Shown here: in pieces, positions 35,406 to 44,894 of the stretch
Layout of the letters: each line of letters begins with the position of its first letter
Position numbering within the stretch: the first letter of the stretch is position 1
Assembly (NCBI RefSeq): GCF_000429905.1
Contig: NZ_AUCT01000022.1
Coordinates: forward strand, 1-64,000
Direction of reading: 5' to 3'
Source: Desulfatibacillum aliphaticivorans DSM 15576
GTDB taxonomy: Bacteria; Desulfobacterota; Desulfobacteria; Desulfobacterales; Desulfatibacillaceae
DNA length: 64,000 bases
Program-made: the position numbers and the translations under genes
Notes under the pieces: model-generated
The model's database searches: none
The model's input: the letters and a program-made list of their open reading frames with translations, nothing else
What the model was told of the DNA's origin: nothing

Positions 35406-36564
35406 TGAGATAATAATCGTCGGAAATGCAAATATTCCCCCCGCCGAAGCCCGGATTGGCCGTCCCGGTCACGTCAACAAGCATGTCATCGTAGGACCAG
35501 CCTCCTCCATGTTTATACCGGTATACAGCTCCCATATATGGCAGGTTCCGATACCCCGGAGCTCCGATTAAAGCCGTATCCCCGGATATTGCGATGGCCG
35601 CCCCAAAAGCGTAATTCGTTCTCGCTTCGCCTCTGTAACTCTGCCGCAGCTCCCATTGTCCACTTATAGGATTCAGGTAAAAGTGGTGAACGACCCCGGC
35701 ATAATCCGCCTCGCTGCTTTCGTCGCAATCGCCGACCAGAAGGTCTCGCGTCACGTGGGAAAGGGCCACTTTTCGTCCAAAATAGATATACTCCGGCGTG
35801 CTGACAGGATTCTCAAGATATTGTGCAACCCCATAGGGGTTTCCTTCCGAATCCTCAATACTTTCATCAAAGACCCATACACGTCCCTCTCTTGAGCCGT
35901 TATTCTTGTCTCCAGGAGCGGAGGCGACGGCGTATTTTCCATAAATGCCCACATCCTTTCCTAAATTGGAGCCGGTAAAGCCGAAGACGGTGGATGGTTT
36001 TCCCGTGTGCGTCCTCAAGACCTCCCCGTTGGACATATTCATTATGGTGACCATGCCCAGGCGTCCTCCGTAGTAATGCCGCGGCGCGCCGACAATGATT
36101 GTATCCTGAAAACAATCAACGGAAACTCCAAAGTGGGCGGAGCTGCTGCAGTTCTCATTGCCGTATTTAGTCCCGGAGCCCCAGTGCCCGCCGGAAAGGT
36201 TGAACTTATATATGGCGCCGCGATTATAGCCTTCGTACTCGGCGCCATAAGCGCCGACAATCAATGTTCCGGAACCGTTATAGGACACTGCATACCCAAA
36301 ATAATCGCTTTGGTCGCCATCGGAAGCGTGAATGGTTGTGGTGTGCTCCCAGGTATTGTCACCCGTTCTTTCAAAAACAAGGACTGCGCCCTGGGAAGCG
36401 TTCTCTCCTACTGTTACACCGGGCGCTCCCGCAAAAATGTAGGAATCGTCCATTGCATAGGAATGGATGCTTATGCCATCCGGAATAGGCAGCCGAAACG
36501 GAACCGCGTAGGCGCAACTCACCCAGGCAATCAATATGATTACCGTTTGAAATAAAACCTTCAT
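35386..36564 (-). CDS. Secreted FG-GAP repeat protein (beta-propeller)
   Basis: The 392-residue frame opens with a signal peptide (ILIAWVSCAYA) and contains about six FG-GAP/integrin-alpha-like repeats. Each has a pattern like Y-x-FAGAPG or LIVGAYGAEYEGYNRGAIYKF, which form blades of a seven-bladed propeller. The frame ends in DDYYLIDEIVC just where the dockerin frame begins. Such proteins are extracellular and bind calcium and surface ligands. The disruption described for the dockerin fragment may make this a pseudogene, or a shorter secreted form without its anchor. Confidence 0.75.
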   Translation of the reverse strand: MKVLFQTVIILIAWVSCAYAVPFRLPIPDGISIHSYAMDDSYIFAGAPGVTVGENASQGAVLVFERTGDNTWEHTTTIHASDGDQSDYFGYAVSYNGSGTLIVGAYGAEYEGYNRGAIYKFNLSGGHWGSGTKYGNENCSSSAHFGVSVDCFQDTIIVGAPRHYYGGRLGMVTIMNMSNGEVLRTHTGKPSTVFGFTGSNLGKDVGIYGKYAVASAPGDKNNGSREGRVWVFDESIEDSEGNPYGVAQYLENPVSTPEYIYFGRKVALSHVTRDLLVGDCDESSEADYAGVVHHFYLNPISGQWELRQSYRGEARTNYAFGAAIAISGDTALIGAPGYRNLPYMGAVYRYKHGGGWSYDDMLVDVTGTANPGFGGGNICISDDYYLIDEIVC

Positions 36565-37016
36565 TCGATCTCCCTCATTTTTCTTTGCAGGCTGTTGAAG
36601 ACACTACGGGGGCGTCCCCCTTGCAAAACAGGAAGGGGCAATTGGGACAAATCGCCTAAGGCGGAATTTACCTGCAATTTTTTAATTTTATTACACCGAC
36701 CTAAAGAGCGCTTTGGGGAGGGACTTTACTTAATAGCTGGTTCCGGTCTTCACCGCACCAAATACTTCGCAAGGCGCCCTACAACAAAATGCTGCTCCAC
36801 AGCAGGCGCGTAGAATAGCGGCCCCCTCCTCTGTAGTCAAGATGTAAGTCAAACGCCCGGGAAATTTGAAACGCTTCCATAACATTACGCCGCCCCATAG
36901 TCAGTCGGGCAAAACAGCCTCCGTATATGATTTCCATTGAATATCCAGGCCCGGCCGTGGTAATTCTTTATATTGGCCTGTTTCGCAGGCCTTCATACTC
37001 ATTATTGGAATCAGCC
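36565..37016. other. Intergenic region, no gene found
   Basis: These 452 bases between the leftward FG-GAP gene and the rightward methyltransferase gene contain no frame with coding character. The first half has an ACGGGGGCGTCCCCCTT hairpin near 36606 and AT-rich stretches. The second has GCTGCTCCACAGCAGG (36790-36805), similar to dispersed palindromes elsewhere. Divergent promoters should lie here, but no boxes stand out. Confidence 0.45.
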
Positions 37017-38240
37017 ATGCCAAAACCGCCGTTGGAACTGCAAACCACCACGTTATGGGAATACCCGTCCCAGCATTACGGAGACGGAAATCAGGGCGAC
37101 AAAAACTACATCGGCGCCACGCCGTCCTGGATCATCTGGAACCTTTTACAGCGCTATACCAATCCCAAGGATCTGGTAGTGGACCCCATGGCCGGCAGCG
37201 GCACCACCCTGGACGTGGCCAGGGACATCTCCCGCAGGGCGCTGGGCTACGACCTTCAGCCCACCCGCAAGGACATATTCAGGTCCGACGCCCGCAAGCT
37301 GCCCCTGGAGAATGAAAAGGCGGATTTTGTCTTCATCGACCCGCCCTACTCCACCCATGTAAAATACTCGGGCCTGCCCGATTGCATCGGCGAGCTTTCC
37401 GCTAACGAGCCGGATTACTACAAAGCCATGGAAATAGTGATCAAGGAGATCAACCGGATTTTACGGCCGGACCGGTACATGGCGCTGTACGTTTCCGACT
37501 CCTTTGAAAAGGACAAGGCTTTCAACGCCATTGGATTTGAATTGTTCAAGCGGATGCAAAAGTACTTCGATCCCGTGGACATCATCTGCGTGGTTCGGCA
37601 TAACGCCAAACTGAAAAAAAACAACTGGCGCGCGGCGGCCGCGGAAGGGAATTTTTTCCTGCGCGGATTCAACTATCTGTTCATCATGCACAAGCCCTTG
37701 AAAAGCAAAGCGGCGCCCAAGAAATGGGCGCCCGAACGCAGGCCCAGGCAGGAAGTCAAGGATCATGTGGAATCCCGGAAGCCCAGAAGGGATGGGGCCA
37801 AACCAGCTTGGGAGAAAAAAAAGGACGGAGATACACCGGCCTGGGAGAAAAAAAGAGACGGGGCCAAACCAGCCTGGCAGGGTAAAAAACAAAAGAAGGA
37901 TTTTGTGGACGGCCGCGGCAAGTCGCCGGACTTCAAAAGAGGCCGACAGCAGGGTTCTTATAAGGACGAAGATCAGCCTGATTTTTCGGAAAACTCAGGA
38001 AGGGGCAAGCCCTACCGCCAGGGCAGGCAAAGCAGGCATTCAGGATCGGACCAGTGGGAGCAGCCGGACAAAAGGCGCAGCGGAGGAGGATTTCAAAAAC
38101 CCGGCAAGAAAGACGGACCGGAAAGGCCCGGCCCGAAGAAGGGCTCCGGCAAGCCTGCCGCCAAAGGGTCCGGCCCCGGGCGCCCCAAAACCAAACCAGG
38201 GAGGAAGCCTAATGCACCGAGGAAAAAAAATCGCCCGTAG
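37017..38240 (+). CDS. Solitary DNA (adenine/cytosine-N4) methyltransferase with basic repetitive tail
   Basis: The start at 37017 begins the conserved MPKPPLE segment. The first ~230 of 407 residues form a SAM-dependent amino-methyltransferase: VVDPMAGSGTTLDVA near residue 60 is the SAM loop (motif I), and FIDPPYSTH near 107 is the catalytic DPPY motif IV. The I-before-IV order differs from beta-class solitary enzymes. The C-terminal ~170 residues are extremely rich in K, R, G and P, with a PAWEKKKDGDTPAWEKKR three-fold 11-residue repeat encoded at 37785-37881. Such tails bind nucleic acid non-specifically. No restriction enzyme is adjacent, so a regulatory or RNA-directed role is possible. 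Confidence 0.8.
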   Translation: MPKPPLELQTTTLWEYPSQHYGDGNQGDKNYIGATPSWIIWNLLQRYTNPKDLVVDPMAGSGTTLDVARDISRRALGYDLQPTRKDIFRSDARKLPLENEKADFVFIDPPYSTHVKYSGLPDCIGELSANEPDYYKAMEIVIKEINRILRPDRYMALYVSDSFEKDKAFNAIGFELFKRMQKYFDPVDIICVVRHNAKLKKNNWRAAAAEGNFFLRGFNYLFIMHKPLKSKAAPKKWAPERRPRQEVKDHVESRKPRRDGAKPAWEKKKDGDTPAWEKKRDGAKPAWQGKKQKKDFVDGRGKSPDFKRGRQQGSYKDEDQPDFSENSGRGKPYRQGRQSRHSGSDQWEQPDKRRSGGGFQKPGKKDGPERPGPKKGSGKPAAKGSGPGRPKTKPGRKPNAPRKKNRP

Positions 38241-38706
38241 ACGTCTTGTATTTTTCAGTCTTTTGCTTGTTTTTATTTTACCCGGCTTGACCCCGGCCAT
38301 GGACCAGCCTGTGCTGTCCAAGGGCCAAACCGTGTATGTGCCTGTATATTCAAATGTTTATTCCGGCCCAAGGGCTAATGTGTTTCAGCTCGCCGCCATG
38401 GTGAGCATCCGCAACACCGATCCTAAGGAGTCCATCAAAATCGTTCGTGCGGACTATTACGACAACGAAGGCAAGCTGGTGGAACGCTATTTCCCGGGAG
38501 GAAAAAACCTCGCCCCCTTGGCATCCACGCATATTTACATTAAGGAATATGATGAAAAGGGAGGCCCGGGCGCCAATTTCATCATTACCTGGCAGGCGAA
38601 GGGACAGGTTAATGAGCCTGTTATTGAAGCCCTGATGCTGGGCCTTAAGGGCGGCCAGGGGATTTCGTTTTTATGCCCGGCGAAGGTCATTGACGTCCAA
38701 AATTAA
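38212..38706 (+). CDS. DUF3124 secreted protein
   Basis: The ATG at 38212 follows GGGAGGAAGCC and lies inside the end of the methyltransferase gene (29-base overlap). The 164-residue product has a signal peptide (RLVFFSLLLVFILPGLTPA), then GQTVYVPVYSNVYSGPRA, SIRNTDPKESIKIVRADYYDNEGKLV and a C-terminal ALMLGL segment, the DUF3124 pattern. It is a periplasmic or surface protein of unknown function. A much longer frame beginning at 37765 reads the methyltransferase tail out of phase and is not real. Confidence 0.88.
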   Translation: MHRGKKIARRRLVFFSLLLVFILPGLTPAMDQPVLSKGQTVYVPVYSNVYSGPRANVFQLAAMVSIRNTDPKESIKIVRADYYDNEGKLVERYFPGGKNLAPLASTHIYIKEYDEKGGPGANFIITWQAKGQVNEPVIEALMLGLKGGQGISFLCPAKVIDVQN

Positions 38707-38731
38707 ATAAGAAAGAAGATTTGGGTCAGCA

Positions 38732-40123
38732 ATGCAAAGCGAAAAAAAGCCGTCTCCGTTTGCCTTACGCAACGTCAAATTATTTGTGGCCTTTGGAGTC
38801 TTTTTCAATTCCCGGTTTTATTACCCGGTTTTTTCCATCCTGTTTTTGGATTTCGGCCTGACATTAAGCCAGTTCGCCATATTGAACGCCATCTGGGCGG
38901 CGACCATCGTCATGTGCGAGGTGCCTTCCGGCGCCTTGGCCGACGCATTCGGCAGAAAGCGCCTGCTGGTGCTGGCCGGCGCGCTCATGGTGCTGGAAAT
39001 GCTTTTGATCGCCTTTTGCCCGCGGGGCAACCCCAACCTGTTGTTTCTGGTTTTTGCAATCAACCGCATGTGCAGCGGCGTGGCCGAGGCTTCGGCCAGC
39101 GGCGCGGACGAGGCCATCGCCTACGACACGCTAAAAAAATATGGAGATCCCAACGACTGGGGCGTTATCATGGACTGGCGCATCCGGTTCAAGTCCGTGG
39201 GCTTTATCTTCGCCATGATTTTGGGCGGCATCGTCTACGACCCCACTGTGGTGCAGAAAGTCGTTTCGTGGCTGGGTTCGGATATGGTCGTCACCCAGGA
39301 AACCACTTTGCGCCTTCCTATCTACATGACCTTGGTCCTGGCCGTGATGACTCTGGCCGTCACCCTGATGATGAAGGAAGAACGGGTGGACGATGGCGGC
39401 CAGGGAGAGGACTCCGCTCCGTCGATCAAGGACGCCTTCGCCATTACCTTTCGGGCGGGACGCTGGATTTTGCGCACGCCCTTTGTGCTGACGGTTATTA
39501 TCGCCGGCCTGCTGTTTGACAGCGTGGCCCGCATGATCGTCACCATGGCCAGCCAGTATTACCGCTTGATCGACGTCCCGGAGGCCCTGTTCGGCTTGAT
39601 CTGGGCGGGCATTGCCGTCATGGGTTTTTTCGTGCCCCGTCTGGCCAGATACCTTTCCGAAAACAAAACCCCGCTGTTCAACCTGGGCTTTATGGTTGTT
39701 GTCGTGCTTATCGGGGTTTCGGGCATGTCCATGTTCATCCCCTGGTGGGGCGTGATTCCGGCCATGCTTTTGTTTGCTAACATGAACGTGCTGGATTTTT
39801 TCCTGAGCTTTTACATTAACCGGGCCACCCGGTCGGACAGGCGGGCAACGGTGCTGAGCTTCAAGGGGCTTGCATTGAACCTGGGCTACGGCGCCATCGG
39901 CATTCTGTATTCCCTGCTTCTGGCGCGGCTGCGCACCGGACTTTCGGCGGATCAGCCGGGCATGGAGGAACTGGCCCTGAAAAACGCCGTGTTCATTGAT
40001 TCCATGATTTACTTTGTGGGGTATTTCCTGGTGGGGCTGGCGATTCTGATAATCCTGGGCGCCTGGCTGCTTCGGGGATCCAGGGAGCATAAGGAAATCA
40101 GGCCTCAGCAGGAGCTTGGATAA
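38732..40123 (+). CDS. Major facilitator superfamily transporter
   Basis: The 463-residue protein has about twelve membrane helices in two groups of six, separated by a charged loop near residues 215-235. The MFS loop after helix 2 reads SGALADAFGRKRL, close to the consensus G-x3-D-x2-GRR. RATVLSFKGLALNLGYG near residue 368 is a motif of drug- and nutrient-exporter branches. The substrate cannot be predicted. It lies 25 bases after the DUF3124 gene on the same strand and may be in one operon with it; the ribosome-binding site is weak. Confidence 0.88.
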   Translation: MQSEKKPSPFALRNVKLFVAFGVFFNSRFYYPVFSILFLDFGLTLSQFAILNAIWAATIVMCEVPSGALADAFGRKRLLVLAGALMVLEMLLIAFCPRGNPNLLFLVFAINRMCSGVAEASASGADEAIAYDTLKKYGDPNDWGVIMDWRIRFKSVGFIFAMILGGIVYDPTVVQKVVSWLGSDMVVTQETTLRLPIYMTLVLAVMTLAVTLMMKEERVDDGGQGEDSAPSIKDAFAITFRAGRWILRTPFVLTVIIAGLLFDSVARMIVTMASQYYRLIDVPEALFGLIWAGIAVMGFFVPRLARYLSENKTPLFNLGFMVVVVLIGVSGMSMFIPWWGVIPAMLLFANMNVLDFFLSFYINRATRSDRRATVLSFKGLALNLGYGAIGILYSLLLARLRTGLSADQPGMEELALKNAVFIDSMIYFVGYFLVGLAILIILGAWLLRGSREHKEIRPQQELG

Positions 40124-40225
40124 ACCCCCAAAAAATAGTCGGACGGAATTTGGCATTGGCTGTACTATGCCTTAATCTCATATTGGTATTTTATAATTAA
40201 CCCAATCTGTTAAAGGAGTCCGCAT

Positions 40226-41035
40226 ATGAATTTTCAGGCCTTGAAATTAGCGTATTTCTCCCCCACGGGAACCACCAGAAAAGTCCTCCAGAGCATCGCC
40301 GAAGGCATTGGCGCGGAAAATGTCGAGCACATCGACCTGACCCTGCCGCAATCTGACGACGGAAGCATTACCGCAAAATCCGATGAATTGGTTGTTATGG
40401 GCGTCCCTGTTTATGAAGGCAGGGTCGCCAGAGCCGCCATTCCCAGATTGGAGCGTCTGAAAGGCGACAAAACCCCGGCTGTGATCGTCGTCATGTACGG
40501 CAATCGGGATTTTGAAGACGCTTTGATCGAACTGAGCGACCTGAGCAAGGAATGGGGCTTTTTGCCCATTGCCGGCGGCGCTTTTATCGGCGAGCATTCT
40601 TTCGCCAGCGAAGACAAACCCCTGGCCAACGGACGCCCGGACGCAGAGGACCTGGGAAAGGCCAAGGCCTTCGGCGCCCAGATCCGCGCAAAGATTGACG
40701 GCCTGGAAGCGGTTGACGACGCGGCCTTGGTCGAAGTTCCCGGCAATAAACCCTATATCTTTCGCGACAGAAGCGCCTGGGAGCACATTGCCGCCTCCAC
40801 CATTGAAGAAACCTGCACCCTGTGCGGAGACTGCGTGGACATGTGCCCCATGGGCGCCATCACCATTGAAGACGATGCGGTCAAGACCGACAACATGGCC
40901 TGCATCCTGTGCTGCGCCTGCATCAAGGGATGCCCCGTCAACGCGCGGGAGGTGAACAATCCGGACATTGCTAAAATTTTCGGATGGGTGTGCAAGCATT
41001 ACCAGGAGCGCAGAGAGCCCCAGAGTTTCGTCTGA
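40226..41035 (+). CDS. EFR1-type protein: flavodoxin-like domain fused to 2[4Fe-4S] ferredoxin
   Basis: AAAGGAG sits eight bases before the ATG. The first ~170 of 269 residues form a flavodoxin-like fold with YFSPTGTTRKVLQSIAEG as the FMN-phosphate loop. The C-terminal part has two cluster motifs, CTLCGDCVDMCPMG near 205 and CILCCACIKGCPVN near 236. The EFR1 family is common in strict anaerobes and moves low-potential electrons; the partner enzyme is unknown. The gene appears monocistronic and ends at the terminator 41106-41136. Confidence 0.9.
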   Translation: MNFQALKLAYFSPTGTTRKVLQSIAEGIGAENVEHIDLTLPQSDDGSITAKSDELVVMGVPVYEGRVARAAIPRLERLKGDKTPAVIVVMYGNRDFEDALIELSDLSKEWGFLPIAGGAFIGEHSFASEDKPLANGRPDAEDLGKAKAFGAQIRAKIDGLEAVDDAALVEVPGNKPYIFRDRSAWEHIAASTIEETCTLCGDCVDMCPMGAITIEDDAVKTDNMACILCCACIKGCPVNAREVNNPDIAKIFGWVCKHYQERREPQSFV

Positions 41036-41105
41036 TCAGAACAGCCGCTGTAATTCTGGTTTGAAGTCAACCGGAAAGATGCAAGAAACTCCCTGTTAAA
41101 AAGCC

Positions 41106-41136
41106 AAAGGCGCCCTGACCTGCTCAGGGCGCCTTT
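41106..41136. terminator. Bidirectional terminator hairpin
   Basis: AAAGGCGCCCTGA and TCAGGGCGCCTTT form a perfect 13-bp inverted repeat with a five-base loop, with A and T runs at the ends. It lies between the convergent EFR1 and glycine-rich-protein genes and can end transcription from both sides. Confidence 0.85.
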
Positions 41137-41162
41137 CCCATTTCAAAAATCCCGGGCCGTTT

Positions 41163-44100
41163 CTACTTCAGCACCTCACGCATGATATACAGGCTGTCCG
41201 TCAACCCCAGCACGCCGTCCCCATTAACATCCGCATTCCCATAGACAGGCGCGGCGGTTTCCAGCCCGGCGGTCGCCTGGATAGCAAGGATCAGGTCCTC
41301 CATGGCAACCAGGCCGTCGTGATTCACGTCTCCGGGCGTAAGATTTATGTACACCACGTAAGTCACGGATGTTCCATCCTGGGCGGTCACAATAAGCTCC
41401 TGGCGGGAGATGACGGGATCGGTCAAATCCGACGAATCCCAGGACTGGTATTCATCCCCTGCCGTGAGGGCCGCCAGGAAGTCCGCCAGGGATATTCCGA
41501 AAGGAACGTTGACAATGGTCTCGATGGCCGTTCCGCCGGCGCTGACAGTATAAACGGCGCTGGTTATGGTATTATTGGAACTGGGAGGATCCAGGTTGAT
41601 TGTCACACCGTAATCCTGTGTGGAGGTATCGTACGCGGTGACGGTGTAGGTGATAGGAACCCCGTCCGTAAAATCCTGGGCTGCGCCCGAAGCCGGAGAG
41701 ACCGAGACGCCCGTTACGGCGATGGTGGGTGTAAGTCCGATGAGGCTTGTCCCATAAGGCGCCGTAAGCGTGACAGACTTGGCGTCTTCGTCAATTTCTC
41801 CTATAGCTGATAGAGACTCGATAATGAAAGACGTGATCGATTTCGGAGGAATGGGATAAATGGTTCCGATCTCCCCGTTTTGATAACCGGCTCCGCCGAT
41901 AGCCAATTTGGTCAGGTCGGAAGTATCGGTTACGGCTTCAATGGCGATTCTGCCGCCGGCTCCGCCCCCGCCGCCGTTGTAGGCGGTGGACCCAGGCCCG
42001 CCATTGGCAGTGATGCTTCCCGCGCCCTCCAGGGTATTGGCGTCTATCCATATGCTGCCTCCGGACCCGCCGCCTCCGTCGCCGGAGCCCATGCTCAGCC
42101 CGACCGTACCGTTGCATGTTATGGCGCCGTCCAGGGTCAATATCCCCTCAACCGTCAGCTTGATAACGCCGCCCCCAACGCCTCCGGCGGAGGAGTAAAA
42201 GGTATTGTAGCCGCCGCCTGACCCCGGCGTCTCTGGAGTTGTCAGTGAACCGTATATACTGCCCCCTGCAGCTCCGGAGCCATCGCCTCCGGTTCCTCCA
42301 TGGCCTGCGCCGCCGCCTCCCACTCTGAAGCCGTCCGTCGTATTCCCAGTTCCTCCCCCCTGGCCGGATTCAAGCCCTTTGGCGTCGGCTGAAATACCGC
42401 CGCCGGACCGGATGTCCAAATTCCCGGTCAGGTGCAAATTCAAGGAGTGATCCAAAGTATTGGTGTTGGCGTTATGGGTTAAAAGGCCTGTATCCAAAAT
42501 GGTTAGGTTGGTCATGGTGATGGGTGTATCCGGCGTAAGATTTTGAAATTCAAACGTGGAGTTCGCCCCAATGGTCAAATCTGTAAGGTCCTCAAAGGTT
42601 CCGTTGGAATAAAAACTGGAGGACGCTAACTCCAAACTCGCCAGATTTGCAATAGTTCCATTATTAATAAACGTAACATTGGTAAGCACGGTGGATGTCG
42701 TCAAGGTCACGGCGCCGTTATTGGTGAGAACTCCGCTGGAGTTGCAGTTGATAAAAACGCCTTCTATGCATAAAGCAGTACTCTCCGGCGCCACGTAATA
42801 TCCATTATTCCGGAGTGTAAAATTATCCAGGGTGAGTGTGGAGGTGAGCACCTGATTGGTGTCGGCCCCAGAGACGCCGTTGTTGTCAATGGTCAGGTCG
42901 CCGTACAAGGCCGATGCAGCTTTTGTGAACACGGTTCCCGCCCCGCCGTACTGGACCTCGCTCCACCCGCCGTAGGCCTGCATGCTTACAGACGACGTGT
43001 CATGGGTATAATAAACAGCGATCCGGCCTCCGGAACCGCCGCCGCCGCCGTAGTATGCGTCAGAGCCCGGCCCGCCATTGGCCGAGATGCTTCCCTCTCC
43101 ATCCAGGGTATTTGCGTCTATCCATATGCTGCCTCCGGAACCGCCGCCACCCGCGCCGGACCCCATGCTCAGCCCGACCGTACCGTTGCATGTTATGGCG
43201 CCGTCCAGGATAAATATCCCGTCAACCACCAGCTTTATGACACCGCCCCCGGTTCCGCCCGCGGAGGCGTAACTTGTATTATAACCGCCGCCGGATCCTG
43301 GAGTCTCAGGAGCCATGAGTGAACCGTACTCACAGCCGCCGGCGGCATTGGATGATCCTTTGCCTCCGGTTCCTCCGTGGCCCCCGCCGCCGCCTCCGGC
43401 CCTGAAATCCGCCGTCATGCTTCCCGCGCCGTCTCCCTGTGCGGACGCAAGTCCCTTGGCGTCGGCGGAAATGGCGCCGCCGGACTGGAGATCAAGATTC
43501 CCGGTCACATGCAAATTCAGGGAATTGTCCAAGGCCCCGGAATTAGCTTCATGAGTCAAAACGCCCGCATCCAGAATCGTAACATTGGTCATGGTGATGG
43601 ATTTACCGGGTGTGAGGTTTTGAAACTCAAACGTGGAGTCTGCTCCTATGATCAAATCCGTAAGATCCCCCATGGCTCCATTCTGATAAATATTGGATGA
43701 GCTCAGGGTCAAATTCGCCAGATCATTTATGGATCCGTTATTATACAATGTGATGTTGGTGAATGTTGAGGTCCCTGGCAATGACAGGGTTCCGTGGTTG
43801 GTTATGGATGCATTGGTTGTAGAGTTGATAAAACCGGACAGTATGTTCAGTTCACAGCCGGCCGGCGCCGCGAAATGTCCATTATTTCTTAGAGTGAGAT
43901 TATCCAATGTTAGCGTGGAGGTGGGCACCTGACTGGTGTCGGCCCCGGAGACGCCGTTGTTGTCAATGATCAGGTCGCCATACAAGGCCGATGCGGCTTT
44001 TGTGAACACGGTTCCCGCCCCGCCATACTGGACTTCGCTCCATCCGCCAAAGGCCTGCATGACCGTTGTGGAATTGTCCGTATTATAATAGACGGCTATC

Positions 44101-44894
44101 CTGCCTCCCGCCCCGCCGCCTGCGCCGTAGTAGACGTCAGACCCAGCCCCCCCATTAGCCGTTATGCTTCCCGCGCCTTCCAGGGTATTGGCGTCTATCC
44201 AGATGCTGCCTCCGGACCCGCCGCCCCCGGAACCGGAGCTCATGCTGAGTCCATTGCCGCCGTTGCAGGTTATCACGCCGTCCACGGTCAATATTCCGCC
44301 GACCGCTAATTTAATAACGCCGCCCCCGGGACCGCCTTCAGAGGCCGACGCCGTATGAAAACCGCCGCCGGATCCAGGCGTCTCAGGGGTTTTAAGCGAA
44401 CCGTAAACACTACCGCCGGCGGCTGAAGGTCCTTGGCCTCCGTTTCCGCCGTGGCCCGCCCCCCCTCCTCCGGATCGCCATCCATCCGTCATGCTTCCCG
44501 CGCCCTCTCCCTGGCCGGAAGCGAACCCTTTGCCGTTGGCGGAAATGCTTCCGCCGGATTCAATGGTGAGATTGGCGGCTGTCAGGCTGGATAGGTTCCC
44601 CTCAATGGAGCCGCCGGACTCGATGGTCACATCCCCGTCCATGTGGATGAAAAAACTCTCTCCGGCATTGGTGGTCAGGCTGCCCCTGTCGGCTATAATC
44701 AAGTCACCGGTTCCGGAAATGACCTCGCCGTTTGCCATGAGTTGCGTCGAAGAGATAACGCAGGTTCCGTTCAAATCGCCGGAATCGCATGTAAACGCAA
44801 AGGACGCTCCGGGAGATGCCGTGCAAGCCAGGAAAACCATTGCAGCAACACTCCAAAAACACAGTCTGCTTACAAGTTTCGATGTCATCGCCAT
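41163..44894 (-). CDS. Large secreted glycine-rich modular protein with dockerin-like end
   Basis: From the chosen start this is about 1,243 residues. A signal peptide (SRLCFWSVAAMVFLACTASPGASFA) is followed by three ~360-residue modules, each with a glycine-rich block (GGGGGGHGGTGGKG, YGSLMAPETPGSGGGYNT, GGSGGSIWIDANTL, GGWSEVQYGGAGTVF) and a threonine/asparagine-rich beta-helix-like block. A DUF5018-like domain follows (residues ~1050-1180) and then two calcium-binding repeats (GDVNHDGLVAMEDLILAIQ, ADVNGDGVLGLTDSLYIM) of dockerin type. The frame is open to 44945, but those 17 codons look like leader sequence. It is probably a surface-displayed or matrix protein. Neighbours give no function. 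Confidence 0.82.
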   Translation of the reverse strand: MAMTSKLVSRLCFWSVAAMVFLACTASPGASFAFTCDSGDLNGTCVISSTQLMANGEVISGTGDLIIADRGSLTTNAGESFFIHMDGDVTIESGGSIEGNLSSLTAANLTIESGGSISANGKGFASGQGEGAGSMTDGWRSGGGGAGHGGNGGQGPSAAGGSVYGSLKTPETPGSGGGFHTASASEGGPGGGVIKLAVGGILTVDGVITCNGGNGLSMSSGSGGGGSGGSIWIDANTLEGAGSITANGGAGSDVYYGAGGGAGGRIAVYYNTDNSTTVMQAFGGWSEVQYGGAGTVFTKAASALYGDLIIDNNGVSGADTSQVPTSTLTLDNLTLRNNGHFAAPAGCELNILSGFINSTTNASITNHGTLSLPGTSTFTNITLYNNGSINDLANLTLSSSNIYQNGAMGDLTDLIIGADSTFEFQNLTPGKSITMTNVTILDAGVLTHEANSGALDNSLNLHVTGNLDLQSGGAISADAKGLASAQGDGAGSMTADFRAGGGGGGHGGTGGKGSSNAAGGCEYGSLMAPETPGSGGGYNTSYASAGGTGGGVIKLVVDGIFILDGAITCNGTVGLSMGSGAGGGGSGGSIWIDANTLDGEGSISANGGPGSDAYYGGGGGSGGRIAVYYTHDTSSVSMQAYGGWSEVQYGGAGTVFTKAASALYGDLTIDNNGVSGADTNQVLTSTLTLDNFTLRNNGYYVAPESTALCIEGVFINCNSSGVLTNNGAVTLTTSTVLTNVTFINNGTIANLASLELASSSFYSNGTFEDLTDLTIGANSTFEFQNLTPDTPITMTNLTILDTGLLTHNANTNTLDHSLNLHLTGNLDIRSGGGISADAKGLESGQGGGTGNTTDGFRVGGGGAGHGGTGGDGSGAAGGSIYGSLTTPETPGSGGGYNTFYSSAGGVGGGVIKLTVEGILTLDGAITCNGTVGLSMGSGDGGGGSGGSIWIDANTLEGAGSITANGGPGSTAYNGGGGGAGGRIAIEAVTDTSDLTKLAIGGAGYQNGEIGTIYPIPPKSITSFIIESLSAIGEIDEDAKSVTLTAPYGTSLIGLTPTIAVTGVSVSPASGAAQDFTDGVPITYTVTAYDTSTQDYGVTINLDPPSSNNTITSAVYTVSAGGTAIETIVNVPFGISLADFLAALTAGDEYQSWDSSDLTDPVISRQELIVTAQDGTSVTYVVYINLTPGDVNHDGLVAMEDLILAIQATAGLETAAPVYGNADVNGDGVLGLTDSLYIMREVLK

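Noticed and set aside
37765..38211. Upstream extension of the DUF3124 gene
   Set aside because: It reads the methyltransferase tail in the wrong frame; the true start at 38212 has GGGAGGAAG and a signal peptide.
41106..41136. Perfect 13-bp inverted repeat as an attachment or regulatory site
   Set aside because: Its position between convergent genes and the A/T-flanked stem fit a bidirectional terminator.
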